DNA of 64,000 bases from Fabrea salina (Eukaryota > Ciliophora > Heterotrichea > Heterotrichida > Fabreidae). The notes under the pieces are model-generated. The model worked only from the letters and a program-made list of their open reading frames with translations, did not search any database and was not told the DNA's origin. Below, one piece after another: positions 55,213 through 63,528 of this stretch. Both the position numbers and the translations under genes were made by a program. The stretch covers positions 227,150-291,149 of the forward strand of contig JALIHJ010000022.1 of the NCBI GenBank assembly GCA_022984795.1, given 5' to 3'. Position 1 is the stretch's first letter; each line of letters starts with the position of its first letter.

Positions 55213-57453
55213 ATGAGTATGCCTTACAGGTTCAGCGGCAAAACTACAGAAAAACTAGAGCACTCCGCCTTAAGTTCAACACTAGCGTCTCTTTTATCAG
55301 TTCCTAGTATAGTTCAAGCCTTAGACTCAACAGAACCTGAGATTCTACATCCAAAACTTAAGTCTGCACTAGTAGCCTTCCGCAACAACGCCTTAGACCA
55401 CTGCTCTAGTTTATTTCCCAGTGAATTCAAAACCCAGTCAGTCCTTTGTGAACAGTTTCTTGACTTTTTGTGTAACCAGTTTTCTGAAGCCCAGTTGCCA
55501 CTGAGTTTCGGAGAGCCCCTCGTTAGGCTTTCAGAACTGCAGGAGAACTTCGACACCTACGGAGACTCACTTGACCTAGCAAAGTTTTTGAGACAAACAC
55601 ACTTGAAAGAAACTGTGTTTGTGCAAGTCAGCTGGGACGAAGAGCCCAAACTCGAAACTATTGTTAAACTGCTTAAAAAAGTGCCTGACTCTTTCTTCCA
55701 CAAAGGAAACTACACCCTCAAAAGCTTTGTGGGCAGAGTTGGGTACTTACATTATACCTTTTCGAAACAAAAAGAAAAGTGGGAGTGCGAAGGGCGAGAG
55801 TTAACTTGGATAGAAGTTTGTTGGGAGTGCTTGACTAAAGGACTTGCTCCTGTAGTTTTGTGTTACAACAATGAACCTTACTCAACCTCACCTCACTTCG
55901 TTTCCAGTATGGAGTACCAAAAGTTACTGAGTCTAGCTCAGCTCCAGGACGAATTTGTCAAACTCAAACTGCCCAGAGTTGAAAAACCCCAGCAATTCCA
56001 CAGAAAAGACACTTTCGGAGAAACTAACTCCACTCCTGTAAAGAAACTAGACACTCAAGTCATCAAGGAACTCAAAACAGACGACTCTTCCGAAAGTAGA
56101 AATTCCAGAAATTATGAGGTGGACTTCAGAAGAACCCATGAACCCTTTACTAGCTGGAGGGCCTCAGAACCCTACAAAACAGAAAACTACAGACTTCACG
56201 GACGCCAAAGTTCTAGAGAAAGACCTAGTAGTTACCTCCAAACCGAACCAAGTCCTTATCAAAGTTACAAACCTCAAGAAGCCATCCAGAAGCCTACTAC
56301 TCCCCAAAATCACGAGTTCAGACCAGGTCTTCATCCAGAGAAGCCTAGAGAGAGTTCAAGGCCCAGTCCTTACTTCCAGGAGTTTGAAAAGTCCAGTGTC
56401 CGTCGAGAACCTTTCCAGAGAGTATCAACTCCAAGTTACCAAAGCAGACCTTACCCTCGAGACTTTAGTTATCAGCCCAGAACTTTTCAGCAACCAAGTT
56501 ATGAAAGGCCTCAAGAACTCACTAAGTCTAGAGAAAGACTTCACACTCCTAACGCTTTTCAGGAATCAAGTTACGAAAGACAAGAACTTACTAAGTCTAG
56601 AGAAGGACTGTACACTCCTCAAGAAACAAGTTATGAAAGGCCTCAAGAACTTAGAAACTCCAGAGAAAGACTGCACATTCCCAACACTCCTCAAGAAACA
56701 AGTTATGAAAGGCCTCAAGAACTTAGAAACTCCAGAGAAAGACTGCACATTCCCAACACTCCTCAGGAAGGGACTTATAAACCAAGTTACAAAGTCTTCA
56801 GCAGAGAAAGTTCCCAGCCCAGAAAAGAACCTAGACAATTTTCTTTTGACAATTTTGAAGAAAACAGAAAAACTCTCCCAAGAAACAACTCTTACAACGA
56901 AATAGGCCACGGAAGAAGCACTCCAAAAGAACCCAAGAACCCCGAGTCTTTTGAAAAGGAATCCATGCCTAGGTACATATTCAACAAAGGTTTGGAAAGC
57001 CCGCGTGAAGTGCCTAAACAAGATTTTCCAGATCCTCAGAACCGCACCTACTCTTTCAACACCAGGCCTCCTCCTAGAGACCCTTACAACTCTAAATACG
57101 AATTCTCAAACAAGGAAACCAACATTAAAATTCCTGCGGACTCTTGGACTTGCCCTAAGTGCGCCCACCAAGAACAGCCCGACAAGTACGAGTGTTCTGC
57201 GTGCAGACAGATCAACTGGGACAAATTTTACGAGATAAAGTCGAGACAAAGGTCAAGCAAACCTAGCTACAACATGACACCAAAGTCCAGAAACCCCGGA
57301 ATTCACCCAGAGTACTCTCCTAGGTCACGTCCCCACACGCCTAACCTTCCTCCAAGGCCTGACTCTAGGTCCTGTCCCAACTGCAGTTCTCTCAACAGTG
57401 CTTATGCAATGACTTGCTACGCCTGCAACAAAATGCTTCCTCAAAAAATCTAG
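55213..57453 (+). CDS. USP-like (probably inactive) protein with RanBP2 zinc fingers and tandem repeats
   Basis: The 746-residue product starts at ATG 55213 (MSMPYRFSGKTTEK); the upstream GTG-initiated frame is not used. Residues ~1-235 resemble a ubiquitin-specific protease fold lacking visible catalytic Cys and His boxes (LKSFVGRVGYLHYTFS, WIEVCWECLTKGLAPVVL). The middle (~300-560) is low-complexity with a 24-residue repeat. Two RanBP2-type zinc fingers close the protein (SWTCPKCAHQEQ...C..C and SRSCPNCSSLN...C..C). Such fingers bind ubiquitin or RNA. An inactive-deubiquitinase reading is tentative. Confidence 0.65.
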   Translation: MSMPYRFSGKTTEKLEHSALSSTLASLLSVPSIVQALDSTEPEILHPKLKSALVAFRNNALDHCSSLFPSEFKTQSVLCEQFLDFLCNQFSEAQLPLSFGEPLVRLSELQENFDTYGDSLDLAKFLRQTHLKETVFVQVSWDEEPKLETIVKLLKKVPDSFFHKGNYTLKSFVGRVGYLHYTFSKQKEKWECEGRELTWIEVCWECLTKGLAPVVLCYNNEPYSTSPHFVSSMEYQKLLSLAQLQDEFVKLKLPRVEKPQQFHRKDTFGETNSTPVKKLDTQVIKELKTDDSSESRNSRNYEVDFRRTHEPFTSWRASEPYKTENYRLHGRQSSRERPSSYLQTEPSPYQSYKPQEAIQKPTTPQNHEFRPGLHPEKPRESSRPSPYFQEFEKSSVRREPFQRVSTPSYQSRPYPRDFSYQPRTFQQPSYERPQELTKSRERLHTPNAFQESSYERQELTKSREGLYTPQETSYERPQELRNSRERLHIPNTPQETSYERPQELRNSRERLHIPNTPQEGTYKPSYKVFSRESSQPRKEPRQFSFDNFEENRKTLPRNNSYNEIGHGRSTPKEPKNPESFEKESMPRYIFNKGLESPREVPKQDFPDPQNRTYSFNTRPPPRDPYNSKYEFSNKETNIKIPADSWTCPKCAHQEQPDKYECSACRQINWDKFYEIKSRQRSSKPSYNMTPKSRNPGIHPEYSPRSRPHTPNLPPRPDSRSCPNCSSLNSAYAMTCYACNKMLPQKI
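56493..56772 (+). repeat. 72-bp coding tandem repeat
   Basis: A 72-bp unit (24 codons, with ETSYERPQELRNSRERLHIP) is present in two identical copies at 56629-56700 and 56701-56772. Two degenerate units precede it from about 56493 (YERPQELTKSRERLH, YERQELTKSREGLY). Exact identity suggests recent slippage. Confidence 0.85.
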
Positions 57454-59211
57454 TCTTTAACATTATAATTTCTCACGACGGGTTTGGCTTGGGTCTTTTT
57501 AAGGTTGGACTGTTTGATTTTCTCTTTCGTTTCTTTTTGAGACTCAGTTTCTCTTTGGGAGTTAGTGATAGGCCTCTTTTTTTGCTCTGATGGAACTTCT
57601 TCAGGATTCACCTGGGGTTCCAGTTTAAGTTGCGACTTTTTGGGAGTTTTCGATCGTTTTTTGGGTTTGGGGTGAGTCACTACTCTAGGACGGTAAGGAG
57701 GTGGAGAAAGGGGCCTAAGTTGGGATTTGAGTTCTTCAATGTCATTTTGGAGTTTTGAAATGTGTTCAGTGTACTCTGTGTCTGGTTGCTCTTGTCTGAG
57801 CTTGGCTTTGAGTTCTGCACTGATTTCTAGGAGTTGGTCTCGCTCGCTTGCTACTCTAGAAACTTCATTTTTCAACTTTTTGCAACTAAGTAAAAGTTAC
57901 TTTTCCTGAAGTTGGGCATTTTCTTGTCTGAGACTTTGCAGTTCAGGGGGTTCTTTAGCAATTTCTTCCATGTCTTGTCTCATTTGGGAGATTATGTCCT
58001 TGAGTTCTTGGTTTTCTTTTTCTAAAGAATTTGAAAGGTAGGACCTCACTGGACTTGCAAACCCCAGGTCTTCTGAAAAGAGTTTTTGTGAATTCTGTTC
58101 TCTTCCAAGGTTTTGTTCTTTTTCAAGTTTGAGTTGTTGGTACTCTACTTGTAAAGACCCCAATGCGTCTTCCTTTTCCCAAAGTTTGCTTTTAAGTTCG
58201 TGAATTTCGGACTCTAGTTTCGATAATTGGTCTTTGCTAGGTCCTTGTTGGATTATCACTGGCTCTTGGGATAGTTTTTCCCTTTGAAGTCTGAGTTGGT
58301 TGTAGGCTTTTTCTAAGTCTTCTTCGGATTCTTTGAGTCTGGACTTGAGTCGGTCAACTTGGTTTTGGTGGGCTGTTTTTAGTCGTTCTTTCTGGATTTC
58401 TGTTTCTTCTTTTACAAACTTTAGTTCGTCATCATAGTTACTTCTGAGTTTCTGGATTTCTTTTTTTAAAAGGTCATTTTCTAATTGAAGTGCTTTTTCA
58501 GACTCACTTAAGCTGGAACAAGTAAGCTTTTCACTGAGGCTTTGGTTTTTTTGTAGGAGTTCTTGTTGCAGTTTATCTCTTTGGCTTACTTCTTCGTTCA
58601 AAAGGGTAATTTTAGATTCAAAGGAACACTTTAAGTCGGCTAGTTGGCGGGAGTGGCTAGCTTTGAGTTGGTTTATAGTTTGTCTAAATTGACTGCTGAG
58701 TTTTTGGACTTCTTTAAAACAGTAAGACCGAAGTTGGCCAACTTGAGAAGTAAAGTTTCCGCGGTTCCAGTCTAGTTTTAAGTGGTGCACCTTTTTAAGT
58801 ACTTGGCCAAGCAGGCCTGTCGTAATAGAGTTTCTGCTCTTTCAAAAGTTGGGATTGGTCTTGATGGAGGTATTTCTGGTTTCTAGAGATGGTTTCTAGT
58901 TTGTGTTGGTAGTGAGTTTTGATTTCTTTTACCTGGGATTCAAGATCCTTGATTCTGCAACAGTCTTTTTGGGACTTTTCCTGGGCTTCTGAAAGGAGTG
59001 TTCTGAGTCTACTTATGTCCTTTTTCTGGCTTTTGCAGTTCTGAAGTAACTCTTGGTGTTTGTCTTCAAGTTCATTCAGTTCTGAGTCCCGCGAGTCTAT
59101 CAATTTCAAGTTGTAGTTGAAGTCCTTAAGCAGGTTCGAGTATTTCTGGTTCAGTGCCCAGAGTTCAGACTCCCTAGACTCTAGTTGGCTTTCTAGTTCT
59201 ATTTTTCTCAT
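57450..59211 (-). CDS. Coiled-coil protein (intron plus apparent +1 frameshift)
   Basis: Three open frames on the minus strand form one gene. From ATG 59211 (MRKIELESQLESRES) the frame runs to about 58815, where skipping one nucleotide in the AGGCCT at 58813-58818 continues LLGQVLKKVHHLKLDWN. The second frame runs to a 15-nt intron at 57886-57900, then continues CKKLKNEVSRVASERD. The total of about 581 residues is nearly all heptad coiled coil (Leu, Glu, Lys, Gln), with a basic Pro-rich C-terminal tail. The centrosomal/ciliary coiled-coil class is likely but no name can be given. Confidence 0.7.
57886..57900 (-). other. 15-nt intron in coiled-coil gene
   Basis: Minus-strand GTAACTTTTACTTAG; the retained form stops at its TAA. 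Removal restores continuous coiled coil with a split AAT codon. Confidence 0.88.
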
Positions 59212-59513
59212 TTACCTAGTCTTGATTAACTCTACATCGATTATTAAGTCTTTTACTTGCTAACTAATCAAGTTCTAGGTGTGTTAAACATTGCTCTTCC
59301 AGATGTTGATCTGTGTGTCTGATGCTTAATTATCTGTGTCCAATGCTTAGATTCTAACCCTAGAGTTCCAACTCATAAAAGAATAGCAATAATTCTCTTT
59401 AACCGAAGCAAAACCAGCTGAACTCCGAATGAATTAGTTAGATTCAATCTTTGTTGAACTAGTTCTAGTTCGCTTAAGCGTAGTCCTTAGACTTTTCTGG
59501 TAATGCCTGATAA
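59212..59513. other. 302-nt intergenic region
   Basis: AT-rich, with no supported gene. It contains an imperfect direct repeat of about 20 bp (around TCTGTGTGTCTGATGCTTAA and TCTGTGTCCAATGCTTAG at 59309-59350). It marks the start of the subtelomeric part. Confidence 0.5.
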
Positions 59514-60179
59514 ATGGAACCTAGGCTGATTGTGAGCGCGAGTGAAGATCGGACTGTCAGACTTTGGAGAGAATCAAAAAAACTATTCACCTTTAGAGAA
59601 GTAGGTAATCTAAGACCTATTCTTGAGGTGTTTAAGTTCCTGAGTCCTGAGGAGGTAATAGGAATTGCAAGAGTCAACAAGCAATTCTATGAAGCCTCCT
59701 TCCACTCTGAAGTATGGAAACCTGGGTTTAGACAGACTAAGATCCTTGAAAGCCATACTGGAATTGTCTTCTCAGTTGCTGTGTCTCTTAAGAAAGGGAT
59801 AGTAGTGTCTGCTAGTTCTGATTCCACCATTCGAGTGTGGAGCCTAGCTACTACACAAGTAACCCAAGTACTCCAGGGACATAGTAGTGGAGTATTGTCT
59901 GTAGCCATTTCTAGTGGTGGCAAGTGGATTGTGTCGGGGAGTGAAGACAAGACACTTAGAGTGTGGAGTCTAGCATCTGGAAAAACCACTCTAGTGCTTA
60001 AAGGCCATAGTGATTATGTTAGTTCAGTGGGCATTTGTAGCAAGGACCAATTCATTGTCTCTTGTAGTTATGACACTACACTCAGAGTGTGGAGTCTACC
60101 TACTGGAGAAGTGATTAGAGTCCTTGAAGGTCATAGTGATTATGTCAATTCAGTAGCCATTTCCAAGACTGATCAATTA
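59514..60179 (+). pseudogene. F-box/WD40 repeat protein, 3' end interrupted
   Basis: The frame from ATG 59514 encodes an opening WD40 blade (SASEDRTVRLW), an F-box-like helix region (LSPEEVIGIARVNKQFYEA), and then about three WD40 blades (GHSSGVLSVAI, VSGSEDKTLRVWSL, GHSDYVSSVGI). After KTDQL near 60179 it runs into a hairpin and an insert and ends a few codons later. Adjacent WD repeats are nearly identical at DNA level (CATAGTGATTATGT appears twice). It is likely a truncated member of a large WD40 family, common near chromosome ends. Confidence 0.75.
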
Positions 60180-60226
60180 TATGGCGGGTGGGTGGGCCTT
60201 TTTTTTTAAGGCCCGCCGCCATATAG
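60178..60226. repeat. GC-rich hairpin (inverted repeat)
   Basis: TATATGGCGG and CCGCCATATA form a perfect 10-bp outer stem; GGGCCTT and AAGGCCC form a 7-bp inner stem around a run of T. It sits between the WD40 frame and the insert's telomere-like end, so it may be part of the insert or a folded end. Confidence 0.8.
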
Positions 60227-60231
60227 GGGGT

Positions 60232-60855
60232 TGGGGTGTTAGGGAGTCCAAAATTCCCTAATGAAAATTAGTGGACTTTTATAGGGAGAAAGTGGGGGAA
60301 TTAATAGACAAGGGGTTAATAAAATGTCAGGGATGCTACCAGCTAAGAGATCAAGGAGAGAAAGAAGAAAAGAAGGGAAAAAAGGAGTGTATTGAAATAT
60401 CGGAAAGGAATCTACTGGAGAGATTAGAAACTTACTGCCTTGCGAGATTCCTGACTTTGAAAGAGCTATGGACAGGTTCCCTGAATCAGACATTCTACCG
60501 GAAGTTGGATCAATGAGCAGTAAAGAGCAGAAGAGGCACAAGTTTTTGAGTTCGGAGAAAGTGCTGAATCCAGATTTCAAGGAAGTGAGGAGCATGATGA
60601 TGCACTTTGTCAACGTCTTTGCCTACCGCAGACTATTGAAGTGGAAAGGACCAGGGAGAGCAAAGTTTACGGACGAGGTGACGAAGAAGATCATGGAGGA
60701 AGAGGAGCAAATCAAGTTATCTTTTGAAGAAACGCACCTCAAGTGGAAGGCTAAGATGGGTCGAGCGAGTCTACTGGAAGAAGGCTACAAGAAGATTTGG
60801 TTGGTTCTAAGTAAGTATAACATTTTCTAGTAAGTGTTTGTTAACTAACACCCCA
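60232..60855. mobile_element. Insert with telomere-like terminal inverted repeats
   Basis: TGGGGTGTTAG at 60232-60242 is exactly inverted as CTAACACCCCA at 60845-60855. Both are close to one telomere unit (TTAGGGTG). The 624-bp interval is purine-rich and unlike neighbouring genes in codon use. It separates two WD40 fragments and contains one long frame broken only by a single TGA. Ciliate elements such as TBE transposons carry telomeric repeats at their ends; whether this belongs to a transposon class is inference, since no DDE motif was recognised. Confidence 0.5.
60324..60830 (+). pseudogene. Unknown ORF in insert, one in-frame TGA
   Basis: From ATG 60324 the frame is open for 169 codons except one TGA at 60393-60395. 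The N-terminus is very basic (KRSRRERRKEGKK), a possible nuclear localisation or DNA-binding segment. The main part reads IPDFERAMDRFPESDI, then VNVFAYRRLLKWKGPG and a Lys/Glu-rich helical end. TGA interrupts GVY-NIGKES. No homologue is recognised. It is either decayed by one nonsense mutation or UGA is read as an amino acid. Confidence 0.45.
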
Positions 60856-60938
60856 GGAATTGGCAAAAAGGTGTCTGTGAATTTCCTGGAGAGCCTGGGA
60901 GCCATTTTAATGTGAAATTAAAGTGGGGGCTTTTGAGT

Positions 60939-61100
60939 TCAGTGAAATTCTTAACTGACTTTTCTGACGAGTGGAAAACTTGGTACTTGGTGTCTGGAGG
61001 TGGCACTAGAGACTACTCAGTGAGAGTTTGGGACCTATCTACAGGCAAACAGACTCAAGAACTAAAAGGCCATACCCGGGCTGTATGGTCAGTCACAGTT
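60939..61100 (+). pseudogene. WD40 repeat fragment truncated by the telomere
   Basis: The frame reads SVKFLTDFSDEWKTWYLVSGG, then DYSVRVWDLSTGKQTQELKGH and AVWSVTV, about one and a half WD40 blades, and ends in AT-rich DNA 65 nt before the telomere. It could be the displaced continuation of the WD40 gene before the insert, or a separate subtelomeric family piece. Confidence 0.7.
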
Positions 61101-61163
61101 AATTTAATTTTGTTAATTCTTGATTAAATTGTTTATTGCTAGTTCTTGATTCTCTGTTGGTGT

Positions 61164-61942
61164 TTAGGGTGTTAGGGTGTTAGGGTGTTAGGGTGTTAGG
61201 GTGTTAGGGTGTTAGGGTGTTAGGGTGTTAGGGTGTTAGGGTGTGGTGTTAGGGTGTTAGGGTGTTAGGGTGTTAGGGTGTTAGGGTGTTAGGGTGTTAG
61301 GGTGTTAGGGTGTTAGGGTGTTAGGGTGTTAGGGGTGTTAGGGTGTTAGGGTGTTAGGGTGTTAGGGTGTTAGGGTGTTAGGGTGTTAGGGTGTTAGGGT
61401 GTTAGGGTGTTAGGGTGTTAGGGTGTTAGGGTGTTAGGGTGTTAGGGTGTTAGGGTGTTGGGGTGTTAGGGTGTTAGGGTGTTAGGGTGTTAGGGTGTTA
61501 GGGTGTTAGGGTGTTAGGGTGTTAGGGTGTTAGGGTGGTGTTAGGGTGTTAGGGTGTTAGGGTGTTAGGGTGTTAGGGTGTTAGGGTGTTAGGGTGTTAG
61601 GGTGTTAGGGTGTTAGGGTGTTAGGGTGTTAGGGTGTTAGGGTGTTAGGGTGTTAGGGTGTTAGGGTGTTAGGGTGTTAGGGTGTTAGGGTGTTAGGGTG
61701 TTAGGGTGTTAGGGTGTTAGGGTGTTAGGAGGGTAGGGTGTTAGGGTGTTAGGGTGTTAGGGTGTTAGGGTGTTAGGGTGTTAGGGTGTTAGGGTGTTAG
61801 GGGTGTTAGGGTGTTAGGGTGTTAGGGTGTTAGGGTGTTGGGTGTTAGGGTGTTAGGGTGTTAGGGTGTTAGGGTGTTAGGGTGTTAGGGTGTTAGGGTG
61901 TTAGGGTGTTAGGGTGTTAGGGTGTTAGGGTGTTAGGGTGTG
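61164..61942 (+). repeat. Telomere array, (TTAGGGTG)n
   Basis: About 95 octamer units of TTAGGGTG, with a few one-base or partial variants (for example TTAGGGGTG, TTGGGGTG, AGGAGGGTAGGG, shortened GTGTGG). The G-rich strand runs 5'->3' to the right, so the chromosome ends at the right. The unit is the complement of CCCTAACA, as described for heterotrich ciliates. Confidence 0.97.
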
Positions 61943-61944
61943 CC

Positions 61945-62627
61945 AGGTAGCCGTGGTGCACCTCTGCTACGGGACCAGCGCCGTCGCGTGGTGGCCCTTG
62001 CGAGCCGCATGTTGGAGATCGGTCTCGTCCAGGAAGAAGCGGAAAACGGGGTCGAAATCGGCCACTGCCGGCGAGCCACCTCGCGGCGGACGGCCATGTT
62101 CGTGCCCTCGGTCTTGATCGCGCGGCCGGGGGCGGCCGTCGGCACCGCGGGCGCCCCCTCCAGGCCAAGCTGACGAGGCTCGCCGTGCCGGTCCCACCTC
62201 GCGCGCGCCACTGGAATGAGATGCCGTTGCGTCCGCGCACGAAACCACGGCGGCCACGAGTGGGGTCCGGCGAAGGGCTGGCAGAGGTGGTGCAGCCACA
62301 ACGGCTCGGGCACCGCGCGTCGTCGATGAAGGCCAGGATCTCGCCGGCGGCTTCGGCGATGCCGAGGTTGCCCGCCTCGGAGATATTGGGCCGGTCGAAG
62401 GTACCACGCACTTCAGGGGGCGGGCCGCCGCCCAGTGCCCGGCCGCCCGGATACCGGCCGGGTCGGCCACGACGACGAGCTTGAAGCTGGGGTAATCAGC
62501 TGCAGCCAGCCCGGTGAGGCAGAGGCGCAGCGTAACGCCGCCCGCGCGAGACGACGATGACGCTGACGGCGCGCCCTCGGTCACGGCCGCACCGCGCGCC
62601 GGAGGGGGCCACCGCCGCTGCCGTCAT
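61945..62627 (-). pseudogene. Glycosyltransferase family 2 gene with sequencing frameshifts (bacterial)
   Basis: Fragments in different minus-strand frames give LRLCLTGLAAADYPSFKLVV, then FDRPNISEAGNLGIAEAAGE and ILAFIDD, the GT-A fold's nucleotide-sugar binding region with the DxD-like acidic end. The likely start is the ATG at 62627, just after the cysQ stop codon on the same strand. Frame breaks prevent a single translation; the 3' end is lost at the telomere join. Confidence 0.65.
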
Positions 62628-63400
62628 TCAGCCCTGCTTCAGATCGACGCCCGGCGCGTCGGGCGATGAAGAAGGGATTGGGCGTATCCACCTGCCGTAG
62701 GTCAGCGCGGCGCGTCGGTCGTCGAAGCGCGCACCACGTGGCCGCCCGCGCCCGAGAGCACCGTGACTCGGCGGTGTCCCATTCCATCGTCCGCCCGAGG
62801 CTGGGTAGAGGTCGGCCTCCCCGGTTCAGCCACCAGGCAGAACTTGAGCGAGGAGCCCGCGCTCGTCATTCCCTGACCTCGTAGAGGCCGATGTCGTCCG
62901 TCGCCTGGTCGCGGTGGGATTGCGAGGCGACGACCATCAGCGCGGAATTGTCCGGGTCGGTCACCTTGATGTCCTTGGTCTCGCCGGGCCGCATCCTTGT
63001 AACAGTCTCCGGTTCCTCCACGGACTGGCCGGCGGCCTGGTGTAGAACACCTTCGCTTGCGGGAGGGGAGACCAGGCACCGGCACCCCTTGTTCTCGACG
63101 AAGGCGATGTTGACGGTGAAGGCTATGGCGGTGCACGAACTCCTTGGTGCCGTCCAGCGGATCGACAATCAGAAGCTGTCGGCGCGTTCACTGTGGCTCT
63201 CTGCCTGCTCCTCGGTGACGAGCGTCACGTCGGGGAACGCCTCGCCGAGCGCGTCGCGGCCTCTTGGTCACCGGGCTGGGTCGGACTTGGTCTTCACTCG
63301 AACTCGGGCGACTCGTAGATCTCCATGATCTTGTCGCCGGCCTCGAGCGCCAGCCGGCGCATCACCTCGGTCAGTGTCGTATGGTCAAATCGGTCTCCTG
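62628..63400 (-). pseudogene. cysQ: cysQ, 3'(2'),5'-bisphosphate nucleotidase, frameshifted (bacterial)
   Basis: CysQ hydrolyses PAP to AMP in sulfate assimilation. Pieces in three frames follow the family order: VMRRLALEAGDKIMEIYESP, DVTLVTEEQAESH, a DPLDGT-type region before AFTVNIAFVENKG, then SSLKFCLVAE, MEWDT, LSGAGGHVVRA and NPFFIARRAG at the end (TGA at 62628-62630). The order is intact but several single-base indels shift frame. The start lies near 63400 and is not certain. Confidence 0.75.
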
Positions 63401-63528
63401 TCCCCTGCCGCAGTCGGTTCTGATAAATGCACGCTGCCCCCTTATGCTTTTCCAGCGGATCGGCAAGAAGTCCGCGCCAGGTTGAGCCAGAGATCGCAGT
63501 ATGACCGGCGAACTGGGGACATATAGGC

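Noticed and set aside
1-59211. UGA translated as Trp in host genes
   Set aside because: All conserved Trp positions seen are TGG and no conserved gene needs TGA readthrough.
61164-61942. CRISPR array or satellite repeat
   Set aside because: Units are 8 bp without spacers and match the ciliate telomere sequence at a chromosome end.
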